Position numbers and translations under genes: made by a program. From SZUA-36 sp963727635 (lineage in GTDB: Bacteria > Pseudomonadota > Gammaproteobacteria > Xanthomonadales > SZUA-36): DNA of 64,000 bases. This document shows, piece by piece, positions 55,151 to 64,000 of the stretch (position 1 is its first letter; each line of letters begins with the position of its first letter). The notes beneath the pieces were generated by a model. It was not told the DNA's origin. It saw only the letters and a program-made list of their open reading frames with translations, and did not search any database. The stretch covers positions 1 through 64,000 of the forward strand of contig CAVSHP010000024.1 in assembly GCA_963727635.1 (NCBI GenBank). Reading direction: 5' to 3'.

Positions 55151-55730
55151 CAATAATGAACCCGAATGATCATCATGGAGTGTTTCACCGCCGGCATCCG
55201 GTTTATCTGGTCCGGAAAAATGGACGCCTGATGGCGAGAACCAGGTGACGATATGCCATCAGGAAAAAGCCGATGGGTAATATGATCTGCATTGTCCATG
55301 CGGGTACGTCCCGCATCAGCAGTGTCGCCGAATTCGTAAGAACTGCATGACAAATCGCGCGCTTTGCCAGGCGAACAAGCGCACAAACACATGCTGTAAA
55401 CAGATCGATTATGACCTTTGTGACAAGTTTGCGCTTTGCTGGCAGGAAACGGTCCAGCACCGCGATGCTGATGTGTTTGTCCATCCGGCTGGCGGCAAGT
55501 GCCGCCGGCAACGGTCAACCACAGCACCATCATGCGCAACATTTCGTCGCCCCAGAAGAGACTGGTGTCAAAGAAGTTTCTCAGAAAAATCTGCGTGCCG
55601 GCCAGCAAGAATCATGCTGATCAGGATGACCAGCAGCAAGGCGTCCTCCGCATGGGCGCCAGCTCTTTCGAGTTTGTTGAAGAGCTCGCGACGATACGCT
55701 TCACGGAGCTACAGTCTTTTGCCGGATCAC
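55147..55730 (-). CDS. dctQ: TRAP transporter small permease DctQ (several frameshifts)
   Basis: About 190 residues. LFNKLERAGAHAEDALLLVILISMILAGTQIFLRNFF, LFWGDEMLRMMVLWLTVAG (interrupted), ALAASRMDKHISIAVLDRFLPAKRKL and VPAWTMQIILPIGFFLMAYRHLVLAI are the four-helix segments of DctQ, in different frames. The start is probably a GTG at 55730 overlapping the DctP stop. It forms the membrane complex with DctM. Confidence 0.78.
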
Positions 55731-56743
55731 CCGCACGGAAGCCGTGCCACGTAACAGTCGACTTCGTCAAGCAAGTCGACATCCAATGCGCCTTCTTCGG
55801 CAAGCCGGCGGTTGGATGCCTGAATGGCCTTGCGCCATTCCGGGATCTGGCCCTGGTCGGGTGTCACGGCTGTCATGCCGTCATCCAGCAAGGCCTGAAG
55901 GCTTTTTCATTGTCCTCATTACCCTGCAGGTCAAAGCCCCGGTAAATGCTTCTCCATCACTTCACGCACGACGACCTGGTCGGCGGGCTGGATCCGGTCA
56001 AAATATTTTTTATCGATGACGATCATGGCAAAAATATAAGACAGAGGGAAGATCGGTGATATAACTCACCTTCGTATTCCACTGCAAAATAATAGTGGCG
56101 GCACGGCGGACTCATGATGGTGTCAATCAGTTCGGTTTGTAAACCGGTCATTACATCGGTCAGCGGCATAGTGACCGGTGAAATGCCAAGCGCTTTGCTG
56201 GCCTCATATGAAATCCTGTCGCCATCCGGTACCCAGACTTTCAGACCCTGCAGATCTTCCAGGTTGGCGATCGGCCGGATCGACATGATGTGGGCGAAAC
56301 CCGCCACCGGCAAAACCAAAATTGACATAACCGGCCTGTTCCATGCAGATCGCGTAATTTGTCGTCCATCCGGCCCTTGCAAACTGGACTTCCTCGAGAT
56401 TATTGAACAGCATGGGCATGGCATAAAGCTGACTGTTTTTCTGAACTTCAGTCAACCCGTTTGCCGTAAAAGCGCCACCGTGCAACTGGCCGATACGCAT
56501 TTTCCGCAACACCTGCTTGTCATTACCCTGCACGCCGCCACCATAGAATTTGAATTTGACCCGGCCTTCTGGTGCGTTCTCCGATTTCTGCGGCGCCGGC
56601 CCGCATTGAATTCATCCAACTGGAACCTTCTGGTGCGATGGTGGCGAGTTTTATGGTCTGGGCGCTGGCGGTTGACACCACGCCGAGCAAAATCAGAGCC
56701 GATGAAAATTCGTCCGGCAAATTGCCGGGTCGAAATCGTTCAT
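55727..56743 (-). CDS. dctP: TRAP transporter substrate-binding protein DctP (several frameshifts)
   Basis: About 335 residues. A signal peptide ending LLGVVSTASAQ, then TIKLATIAPEGSSWMNSMRAGAAEI, then QVLRKMRIGQLHGGAFTANGL, SQLYAMPMLFNNLEEVQFA, LQGLKVWVPDGD with the substrate-binding Arg region, and a helical C-terminus (IPEWRKAIQASNRRLAEEGAL). These are DctP/TAXI-type TRAP binding-protein signatures. Five or more frame changes are needed. The start (ATG 56743 or TTG about 56720) is uncertain. Confidence 0.78.
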
Positions 56744-56777
56744 TGGTGAGAGCAGTGGTTCATATAGTTCCTTTCCT

Positions 56778-57621
56778 CTAAAAATAGTCATCGGCCGTAT
56801 CGAGTAATTCGCTGTGCTTCGCGTTGCGCCAGCGTGTTGAATAGAGTGTAGCCATCCTGATGAGGTTCCGCCGACATGACTTCATTCAGTAACTGGTCAT
56901 GGAGTTCCCGGTCATACAAGGTGCGGGCATAGTAGCGGGCATAGTCGACATTGATTGACAGGTCTTTGCCGTCCGAAAGCGCCAGTGCACGTTCGTAATG
57001 TGCTTTGCCGGCCTCAAAATTCCCCCCCAGGGCCGGTGGCCGGATCGTATTGAGAACAGCCAGAAAATGTTCGACCTGGACAGCCTTGTATTGCCCGGGT
57101 CAAGGACCTGCACACGATTGAGTGCAGATTCGACACGTGGGAAGCTTGGCCATCGCGCCCCAGTCATCACTGTGAACCTTGATATAAGCGATGGAGGTCA
57201 GACCATAGGTAAACAGACTGGCAGCATCCTTTTTATCCAGCTTTTTCAAGGACCATTTCAAATTCCTGGAATGAAAGGTCGTCAATTCCGCAAGCGGATT
57301 TATTGCTGGCGCACAGGGCTTGTTGGCCATAGGAAAGGGCGCGTTCGGTCAAACGGTCAGCGCGTTGGGTTCTTCAACGAAAATAACGCCATAGGCTGCA
57401 TACAGTTCTGCTGCGGCAGCCAGCATGGCTGCATTGCCCGGTGATCCCGCAATAAAGCTGTCGAGCAACAACAAATAGGCCGGAGCGCCGTCGCGGACGG
57501 TTTCAGGGTCATCCTGGTTCATGATCGCGGTACTGAGATTGGCGGCCATGTCATTGGTTGCCGATTGCATCACCGACGCGCATGCGCCCAGCAACAGCAG
57601 AATCAGGGAGATTATCGTCAC
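56778..57621 (-). CDS. TRAP transporter T-component lipoprotein (TatT-like), frameshifted
   Basis: About 280 residues from GTG 57621. A lipobox (LILLLLGACAS) leads to helical repeats: AMLAAAAELYAAYGVIFVEEPN, FTYGLTSIAYIKVHSDDWGAMAKLP, KAHYERALALSDGKDLSINVDYARYYART and a C-terminal EPHQDGYTLFNTLAQREA. This fits the TRAP-T family of TPR lipoproteins that accompany DctP in some TRAP systems and bind it as a trimer. At least four frame changes. It starts the operon tatT-dctP-dctQ-dctM. Confidence 0.75.
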
Positions 57622-57741
57622 GTCGTATCTTGTTGTGTTTCACATCAGTCGGGTTGGTTGGTTTCGAAGGCAGGAATTATAAACTGATAAACAACGGGAT
57701 GCTGAATGGATACGATTTGATATACGATCTGTGAACAGCAT

Positions 57742-57866
57742 GAACCGGGGAAATAAAAACCCGGTTCCCTACAAGCCGGTCTTAGGGGGGGATAAGCCAG
57801 CTGATGGGAACCGGGTGGAACCTGAATTTAAAATTTGGGATAACTGCGATTTTCAGCAGTTATCCC
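57742..57866 (+). other. Structured leader-like region with competing hairpins
   Basis: CCCGGTTCCC (57760-57769) can pair either with GAACCGGGG upstream (57742-57750) or with GGGAACCGGG downstream (57806-57815); the two folds exclude each other. A separate perfect 11-bp hairpin, GGGATAACTGC (57837-57847) with GCAGTTATCCC (57856-57866), follows and precedes a T-rich stretch. It lies between the divergent TRAP operon and the CadC-like gene. Strand is tentative. Confidence 0.55.
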
Positions 57867-58256
57867 GGCGTTTCTTATTATTTTATTTGTGCTTGGTTAA
57901 CGCGGTTGGCCAAATTATTGCTTTCCAACCGCATGATGTATTCCTCTGTCCGGACGCCCGATTTAAGGAGGTTTTCCTGTAGAAAAATCAAACCCGTGCC
58001 AGTTTCGGAGGACAAACCACAAGGTTTAATTCCGGCATTCACAGGATTCAAACTCCGTCATACCAGTTTTACCCGGGCACTGGAGAGGAATATCAATACA
58101 GCCCCAAGTGCACAAACCCAATATAGTTAAGTTCGCCAGACAAAGACATTTGCACTGCCGGAATTTTGACAGAAGTTTTACGGAACGTTTGCAGATAGGT
58201 TAGGATTACCCACTCTGATATCATTGAAGTTAAAAAGTTGATGGGAATAAATTTCA
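57867..58256. other. Intergenic region upstream of the CadC-like regulator
   Basis: 390 bp, T-rich in its first part, without an open frame that I would accept. It presumably holds the promoter of the regulator and perhaps the end of an RNA starting near 57740. Nothing more specific is visible. Confidence 0.4.
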
Positions 58257-60239
58257 GTGGGCTTTGAATGCTACCGCATCGGAGACCTGTTACTGGATGC
58301 AGGAACACAGGAAGTAACCCGCAACGGGACAGTCTTACAGGTACCGCGGCTTTCTTTTAAGCTGTTACTTTCACTTGCTCGGCACGCACCCAATGTCGTG
58401 ACCATCCAGCAATTGGAAGAGGAAGTATGGGAGGGGCTGGTTGTTGACCGGGGTACGGTTAACAAGCGCGTGCTCCTGTTACGCAAGGCTTTGAGCGGGG
58501 ACGCCTGCGAAGACCCCTACATCGCCGTTGTTCGCGGCACGGGTTACCGCCTGGTTGCCCAGGTCGAACGGGTCAAATCCACCCCGGCTGAGTCAGTACA
58601 GGAAACAAGCGGCAATCAAAGCGAGCAACGCTGGTACCGGCGCAATTCGGACACGATCCGCACGGTGATGTTCTGGCTGCTGGCCGTGGCCGCCATCCTG
58701 GTTCTTTACAGGGGGTTCAGGGAGCCTTCAAACGATGCGGTGGAACAGGTTGCCGCGGGAAACCCGGCCAGCCAGTACCAGGCACCATCGGTATCTTACA
58801 GACAGCAGTCCGTTGCCGTCTTGCCGTTTGTCGATCTGAGTGATAACCAGGTCCACCTGTATCTTGGTGAGGGTATTGCCGAGGATGTCATCAACTTGCT
58901 GGCGGGCATGGAGGGTCTCGATGTGGTGGCACGCACTTCGTCTTTCGCCTTTCGGGACACCACTGCCACCTTATCGGAAATCGCTACCAGGCTGCATGTC
59001 GGAACGGTCCTCGAGGGGAGTATCCAGTATTCTGATGACAGGATTCGCGTCACGGCACAGCTGATAGATGCCAACACCGGCTATCACATCTGGTCACAGA
59101 ATTATGACCGTGCTTTCGACGAGGTCTTTGAAGTCCAGGATGATATAGCCTACAACATTGCACAGACACTCAAGCTGACCCTGGATGAAAATGAGCATCC
59201 AAATTCCGCGAAGTCGATGACCGCTGACATGGAAGCCTTCAAACTTTATCTCAAGGGCCGCGACCTTTTGAACAAGCGTATCCATCTGCGCACCAAGGGG
59301 CTGTATGAAGCACTTGACTATTTCAATGCAGCCATTGCGCGGGACCCGAAGTTTGTACGGGCGCATGCGGGTGTTGCCACTGTTTACTGGTTGCTCACAT
59401 CCTATGATACTTCGCTGGATAAAGAGGCCTATTATGAGAAGGCCGAAGCAAGTGCGAATTTCGCCCTCGAGATTAACCCGAACTCGATCGACGCCCTGGG
59501 CGCCCTGGCCTCGGTGTATTCGATGCATGGCGATCTGCTGCAGGCAGCCGAGTTGTATGACCGCATCAGGGCCATTGGTGGCGGTGATTCCAATATTGTT
59601 TTCTGGGAATCCATGCTGCACATCCGCCTGGGTTACTTCGAGGAGTTGATAAATAGATTGTCCCGGGAGTACCAACGGGATCCACTCAACGAACATGTTG
59701 CCTGGGTGTTGGCAGATGCGCTTATCTACTCGGGAAAACCCGGGCAGGCGATCGACATTTTGACGGAGCTCAAGTATTTTTCTCACCGCGATTATTACCT
59801 GGCCCTGGCTTCGGTCTATATCGGTGACTACGAATCGGCGCGCCAGTATCTTCGGGATGCGCGGATGCGTTCCGGTACATTGCCGGCCTATTATGCTGAT
59901 TTGATCATCGACGCGCTGGAAGACCCCGGCATGAAAGAGCAGGTCGCCGGGAAAATTGTCGCAGCGACAGAGGAAGGGGAGTTGGACAAGCTGGTCAGTT
60001 TTGAAGCGTTATTGATACTCGACTCGCCACGTGTCTTTGACCTCGGGATCGATCCACAAACCGATTTCATTAACGTACAGATCATTGCGCAGGTCTGGGA
60101 TAACTGGGCCGTTGACGTACGCCGCGATCCGCGTTTCAAGGATTGGGTCAGAAAAATCGGCTACCTGGAATTCTGGACTAAAAAGGGCTGGCCGGATCGT
60201 TGCCGTCCAACGGGAATCGATGATTTTGAATGTATTTGA
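58257..60239 (+). CDS. CadC-type membrane transcriptional regulator with TolB-like and TPR domains
   Basis: 660 residues from GTG 58257. Residues 1-100: OmpR/PhoB-type winged helix (LEEEVWEGLVVDRGTVNKRVLLLRKAL and GTGYRLVAQV). Residues 132-152: one membrane helix. Residues 180-300: periplasmic TolB-like module (SVAVLPFVDLSDNQ ... YLGEGIAEDVINLLA ... GYHIWSQNYDR). Residues 310-620: TPR-like helices (LGALASVYSMHGDLLQAAELYDRI). This layout is common in marine gammaproteobacteria and resembles ToxR/CadC signalling. A sensed ligand is unknown. An ATG at 58241 would need a frame change to join. Confidence 0.88.
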   Translation: MGFECYRIGDLLLDAGTQEVTRNGTVLQVPRLSFKLLLSLARHAPNVVTIQQLEEEVWEGLVVDRGTVNKRVLLLRKALSGDACEDPYIAVVRGTGYRLVAQVERVKSTPAESVQETSGNQSEQRWYRRNSDTIRTVMFWLLAVAAILVLYRGFREPSNDAVEQVAAGNPASQYQAPSVSYRQQSVAVLPFVDLSDNQVHLYLGEGIAEDVINLLAGMEGLDVVARTSSFAFRDTTATLSEIATRLHVGTVLEGSIQYSDDRIRVTAQLIDANTGYHIWSQNYDRAFDEVFEVQDDIAYNIAQTLKLTLDENEHPNSAKSMTADMEAFKLYLKGRDLLNKRIHLRTKGLYEALDYFNAAIARDPKFVRAHAGVATVYWLLTSYDTSLDKEAYYEKAEASANFALEINPNSIDALGALASVYSMHGDLLQAAELYDRIRAIGGGDSNIVFWESMLHIRLGYFEELINRLSREYQRDPLNEHVAWVLADALIYSGKPGQAIDILTELKYFSHRDYYLALASVYIGDYESARQYLRDARMRSGTLPAYYADLIIDALEDPGMKEQVAGKIVAATEEGELDKLVSFEALLILDSPRVFDLGIDPQTDFINVQIIAQVWDNWAVDVRRDPRFKDWVRKIGYLEFWTKKGWPDRCRPTGIDDFECI

Positions 60240-60273
60240 GATATGTACATAACAACAGGGTAAAAATAATTTT

Positions 60274-61633
60274 ATGGATTTAACAACTCACTGGGCCGGT
60301 TTTCTTTCCTTGGCGATATTCATCGGGGCCTATTCCCTGGTTATCCTTGAAGAAAACATTCACCTGAAAAAATCCAAACCCGTCATCGTGGCCGCCGGAT
60401 TGATCTGGATGCTGGTGGCCATCGCTTACATGGCGGCGGGTGACTCGCACACGGCGGAAGAATTGGTTCGGCATAACCTGCTCGAGTTTGCAGAATTATT
60501 CTTCTTCCTGCTTGCCGCGATGACCTATATCAACACGATGGAAGAACGCGGCATTTTCGAGGTGTTACGCGCCTGGCTGGTCAACCAGGGGTTTTCACTA
60601 AGCACAGGTTTTCTGGATTACCGGTGGTATCGCATTTTTGATGTCGCCGGTCGCCGACAACCTCGCCACCGCCCTGTTGATGGCAACGGTGGCGATATCC
60701 GTTGGTGGCAGCAATCATCGCTTCGTGACGCTCTGCTGTATCAACATCGTGGTCGCGGCCAATGCGGGTGGCGCCTTTAGTCCGTTTGGTGACATTACAA
60801 CGCTGATGGTGTGGCAGAAAGGCAATTTGCAGTTCGGTGAGTTTTTTGCCCTGGTCATTCCTTCGCTTGTCAATTGGGGCGTAACGGCAGGTATTTTGTC
60901 ATTTGCCCTGCCGTCAGGCAATCCCGAACCCGTACGCGAAGAGGCACAACTGCAGCATGGCGCCCTGGTGGTCCTGGGCTTGTTCGTGATAACCATCGCG
61001 ATGGCGGTTTCGTTTCACAACTTCCTGCATATGCCCCCCGTTATTGGCATGATGACCGGTCTTGGATTCCTCAAGCTGTTCGGTTACTACCTGCAGCGCA
61101 GGGACCAGGCCAGGCTGCAACAGGCAATGGTTGAACATTCCGCACTGGGTATCGAGGCGCTGTATAATCGTGGTGAGATTTCGCGCAAGAATTTCTACGA
61201 CATTTACACCAACCTGCAAAAGGCCGAGTGGGATACGTTGATGTTTTTCTACGGCGTGATCCTGTGTGTCGGCGGTCTCGGCGCTTTCGGCTACCTCGCG
61301 CTCGGCTCGGAAGTGCTTTACCTGGGTATGGGGCCGACCATTTCAAACATACTGGTGGGTGTCGCCTCAGCGCTGGTCGACAACATCCCGGTCATGTTCG
61401 CGGTCCTCGCAATGCAACCCGACATGAGCCAGGGCCAATGGTTGCTGGTCACGTTAACGGCAGGTGTCGGCGGGTCGATGCTTTCCATCGGTTCAGCCGC
61501 GGGTGTCGCGGTAATGGGCCAGGCACGTGGTGTATATACCTTTTTTGCACACCTTAAATGGACATGGGCGATCGCGCTCGGATACGTGGCGAGCATCGCG
61601 GTTCATTTCTGGATCAACGCCAGGTTTTTTTAA
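60274..61633 (+). CDS. nhaD: Sodium:proton antiporter NhaD (one frameshift)
   Basis: About 452 residues with 11-12 hydrophobic helices. NhaD features: LLEFAELFFFLLAAMTYINTMEERGIF, FLMSPVADNLATALLMATV, NAGGAFSPFGDITTLMVWQ, ASALVDNIPVMFAVL and GSMLSIGSAAGVAVMG. Exports sodium in exchange for protons across the inner membrane. The frame changes near 60608 (VNQGFSLST continues as VFWITGGIAFLMSP if one G is removed). It begins 34 bp after the CadC-like regulator, so the two may be linked. Confidence 0.9.
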
Positions 61634-61977
61634 ACGCGACGATCTGGCGTATGCCGGTCCGAACAGTATGAACCGGCTCTTGTTACTGCCGGCTAACAGT
61701 GGTCCCTTAAATGATTCAAGTCAGGTGTTTGCCAATTCTTTCATGACAAATAGGTCTTGGTCCTAGCAGCTAAATGGTTCCTTGGGTATTCTTGATCTGA
61801 GTCATTTGTCATTGACGGGGGCGGTGCTACCGTGCTTTTCACAATCATATTTATAAGCAGGTTTTACATGACGGTGTTCGTACATTTTCAGAAAGTATCG
61901 CCAAACGCGACACAGGCTCCGGGTTCAGCATTGAAAGGTATACCCCTGTCTGTCTGAATGGCACGGGAAGATTCAGC
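61634..61977. other. Intergenic region upstream of hemN
   Basis: 344 bp without an acceptable gene. TTGATCTGAGTCAT near 61793-61806 keeps the first half of an FNR site (TTGAT-N4-ATCAA) and three of five bases of the second; this is weak but stands before hemN, a typical FNR target. No terminator of nhaD is obvious. Confidence 0.4.
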
Positions 61978-63369
61978 ATGAGCAATACAACGTCATTTCC
62001 GTCGAAACTTATCACCAAGTACGGCTTGGCCGGGCCACGCTACACCTCTTACCCGACCGCCCTGCAGTTTCACGAGGGTTTTGATGCCGAAGCGTATCGT
62101 CGTCACGTGCGCTACAGCAATGACGATCTGATACCAAGACCCCTGTCCCTGTACGTACATTTGCCGTTTTGCAAGGAGCTTTGCTACTACTGCGCCTGCA
62201 ATAAAAAAGTCACACGAAACACGCAGCTTGCGGAACTTTACCTGCAGCATCTGGATAAGGAAATCGAGATGCAGGGTAAATTGTTTGACAGCGACCGGCA
62301 GGTGATCCAACTACATTTTGGCGGTGGTACACCCACATATTATGATGACAGTCAGCTCCGGCATATCGTCGAGAAGCTGTCTGCCAATTTCCTCCTGAGC
62401 CGCTCCGCCAGCCGTGAGTTCTCAATCGAGATCGACCCGCGAACAGTGGATGAGGGCAGGATTGCCCATCTGGCCGACATCGGTTTTAACCGGGTCAGCA
62501 TGGGTATTCAGGATTTCGACCCCGCGGTACAAAAAGCTGTTAATCGCATTCAGGATGAAGGCAAGACCCTGCGGCTGATCGACGCGGCACGCGAGTCCGG
62601 GTTCAATTCGGTCTCGGTGGATTTGATCTACGGACTGCCTTTGCAGACAGCAAAATCGTTTGAAAAAACCATCGACTCGGTGCTGACTTCGCGCCCAAAT
62701 CGCCTGTCTGTCTACAACTATGCCCATTTACCCCATCTGTTCCGCGCCCAGCGCATGATCAGTTCTGATGAGGTACCAGCACCCGAAGTTCGCTTGCAAT
62801 TGCTGGCCTCGACGATAACCAAACTGGTCGACGCGGGTTATGTCTACATCGGCATGGACCATTTCGCATTGCCTGATGACGAACTCGCAATCGCGATGGA
62901 AAACGGTACATTGCAGCGTAATTTCCAGGGTTACTCCACCTGCCGTGAAACCGATCTGGTCGGCATGGGTGTCAGTGCAATTGGCAAGGTTGGCAATAGT
63001 TTTGTACAAAACCTCAAGGATATACGCGACTGGCAGGCGGCGATCGATAATGGCGGACTGCCGGTGTGGCGGGGCCTGAGCCTGAGTGGCGAAGACCGCC
63101 TCAGGAGAGGTGTGATCGCGGCAATCATGTGCCAGGGATTTGTCCGTTTTTCAGAATTTGAGCAAAATTATGGTATTGATTTCAACGATCATTTTGCCCT
63201 GGAATTAAAGTCTCTCAAGCCACTGGAAGAGGACGGCCTGATCGAACTATCCGAAGGCAGCATCGAGGTCACCCCGACCGGGCTACTGCTTTTACGTGCG
63301 ATTGCGATGAAATTTGATGAATACCTGATCAACGATCTGCAAGGAAAATCTTACTCGAAGGTCATTTAA
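61978..63369 (+). CDS. hemN: Oxygen-independent coproporphyrinogen III oxidase
   Basis: 463 residues, radical-SAM enzyme. The cluster motif is HLPFCKELCYYCACNKKVT (CxxxCxxC plus the next Cys), followed by LHFGGGTPTYYDD and the HemN signatures GFNRVSMGIQDFDPAVQKAVNRIQ and STCRETDLVGMGVSAIG. It decarboxylates coproporphyrinogen III to protoporphyrinogen IX without oxygen, so the cell can make heme anaerobically. It stands directly before fnr. Confidence 0.97.
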   Translation: MSNTTSFPSKLITKYGLAGPRYTSYPTALQFHEGFDAEAYRRHVRYSNDDLIPRPLSLYVHLPFCKELCYYCACNKKVTRNTQLAELYLQHLDKEIEMQGKLFDSDRQVIQLHFGGGTPTYYDDSQLRHIVEKLSANFLLSRSASREFSIEIDPRTVDEGRIAHLADIGFNRVSMGIQDFDPAVQKAVNRIQDEGKTLRLIDAARESGFNSVSVDLIYGLPLQTAKSFEKTIDSVLTSRPNRLSVYNYAHLPHLFRAQRMISSDEVPAPEVRLQLLASTITKLVDAGYVYIGMDHFALPDDELAIAMENGTLQRNFQGYSTCRETDLVGMGVSAIGKVGNSFVQNLKDIRDWQAAIDNGGLPVWRGLSLSGEDRLRRGVIAAIMCQGFVRFSEFEQNYGIDFNDHFALELKSLKPLEEDGLIELSEGSIEVTPTGLLLLRAIAMKFDEYLINDLQGKSYSKVI

Positions 63370-63431
63370 TCTTTCTGTTAGGATATAATCGTCTGCTAAT
63401 TTTAACCATTGGCACTGGATTTGGCGATTAT

Positions 63432-64000
63432 ATGAGCTCTGATATACACCCGAAACCATATTTCCCTGAACGTATACAAGTTGCATGTAGCCAGTGCACA
63501 CTGGGTGATCTGTGTCTTCCCCGCAGTCTCGACGCCGCCGGCGTCGAACAATTTGAACATATTGTCAACAAGTCCCGCCCCATACAACCCGGCGAGCACA
63601 TATTTCGTGCGGGTGACAAATTCCAGTCAATTGCGGCGGTTCGCGCGGGTTGTTTCAAGAGTTATGTCATTGACAAGAATGGTGAGGAGCAGGTGCTGGG
63701 ATTTTATCTTCCCGGCGAGATCATAGGCTTTGACGCCATCCACGAGAAGACACACAAGGCCAACGTGGTTGCGCTCGACACCAGTTCGGTCTGTGGTCTC
63801 AGCTTCGAATCGGTTACCGAGATGGCGAGGCAGTTGCCGCAGTTGCAGGAAGAACTGTTCCGCGTCATGAGCCTGCATATTTCCGAACTCGAGGCGAGTG
63901 CCGCCGATCTGAGTGCCGAGGAAAGAATTGCCAGCCTTCTGTGTTCTCTGTCGAAACGCTTTGCAAGCAGGGGTTACTCCGCCAAGGAGTTCAACCTGAG
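63432..64000 (+). CDS. fnr: FNR-family anaerobic regulator (3' end beyond the window)
   Basis: The first 189 residues are present. N-terminal cysteines CSQCTLGDLC (C-x2-C-x5-C) and the later Cys in SSVCGLSF match the four ligands of the oxygen-labile [4Fe-4S] cluster of FNR. The cyclic-nucleotide-like beta-roll (GEHIFRAGDKFQSIAAVRAGCFKSY) and dimer helix (MARQLPQLQEELFRVMSLHI) are intact; the helix-turn-helix lies past 64000. It would control the anaerobic shift, including hemN upstream. Confidence 0.95.
   Translation, partial: MSSDIHPKPYFPERIQVACSQCTLGDLCLPRSLDAAGVEQFEHIVNKSRPIQPGEHIFRAGDKFQSIAAVRAGCFKSYVIDKNGEEQVLGFYLPGEIIGFDAIHEKTHKANVVALDTSSVCGLSFESVTEMARQLPQLQEELFRVMSLHISELEASAADLSAEERIASLLCSLSKRFASRGYSAKEFNL

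Noticed and set aside
542..64000. Long open frames opposite the strongest genes (for example opposite metK, ahcY, hemN, dctM)
   Set aside because: They are antisense shadows produced by GC-rich codon usage; none has a domain or a ribosome binding site.
1..64000. CRISPR array, prophage, integrase at the tRNA, toxin-antitoxin or defence island
   Set aside because: No regularly spaced short repeats, no integrase or phage structural genes, and no restriction or abortive-infection genes; the HNH gene has no modification partner and looks like a housekeeping family.

Overview
The window is a 64-kb, gene-dense chromosomal segment of a gammaproteobacterium. The evidence is an mla phospholipid-transport operon with VacJ/MlaA, a 67K-type SppA, PspA, DgkA, XthA, an FNR protein with its Fe-S cysteines next to hemN, and a GGA-rich RNA of the CsrB/RsmZ type. 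Base composition looks moderately GC-rich. Several sodium-type antiporters, a TRAP transporter and repeated small lipoproteins fit an uncultured marine or sediment lineage, but no species can be named from the sequence. No prophage, plasmid, CRISPR or rRNA is present.

Layout. 0-8.4 kb: tRNA(CAU), small proteins, an M14 carboxypeptidase, rhodanese, HAD phosphatase, metallo-beta-lactamase hydrolase, a base-excision glycosylase and a CBS protein. 8.4-12.4 kb: an SLC13-type transporter, trmB and an ArsB-like antiporter. 12.5-16.2 kb: the methyl-cycle operon metK-ahcY-metF behind a perfect 11-bp inverted repeat. 16-24.5 kb: isoaspartyl peptidase, Nudix hydrolase, a beta-propeller protein, 5'-3' exonuclease, HNH nuclease, DegQ-type protease and M17 aminopeptidase. 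25.1-30.2 kb: a tight five-gene operon (beta-decarboxylating dehydrogenase, HMG-CoA-lyase-like enzyme, class III CoA-transferase, LeuC/LeuD-type dehydratase) that looks like a branched C5/C6 dicarboxylate or CoA-thioester pathway of unknown substrate. 31-42.6 kb: MATE pump, pspA behind a sigma-54 promoter, sppA, lipoproteins (one with a Kazal domain), dgkA, xthA and a glutaredoxin/A-type/rhodanese fusion. 42.6-48.2 kb: a peptide ABC transporter operon. 48.3-51.8 kb: mlaFEDC with mlaA. 52.0-52.5 kb: the GGA-rich RNA with its own promoter and terminator. 52.9-57.6 kb: a nucleotidyltransferase and a TRAP transporter with T-component. 58-64 kb: a CadC-type regulator, nhaD, hemN and fnr (cut by the window end).

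Two kinds of intergenic repeat stand out. One is a roughly 490-bp dispersed repeat in two copies, the second interrupted by a 162-bp element with near-perfect terminal inverted repeats. The other is a family of about 100-bp palindromic units, found as two inverted pairs, whose arms differ in sequence from unit to unit yet stay self-complementary.

A caution applies to the whole window. At least 30 apparent single-base frameshifts interrupt otherwise well-conserved genes. They are heavily concentrated at 48.3-57.6 kb, present at 0.5-15.2 kb, and nearly absent from 15.3-44.5 kb. In each case examined the conserved sequence continues in another frame, often across a short homopolymer, so consensus sequencing errors are more likely than gene decay. 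Coordinates of these genes are given for the presumed intact reading frame.
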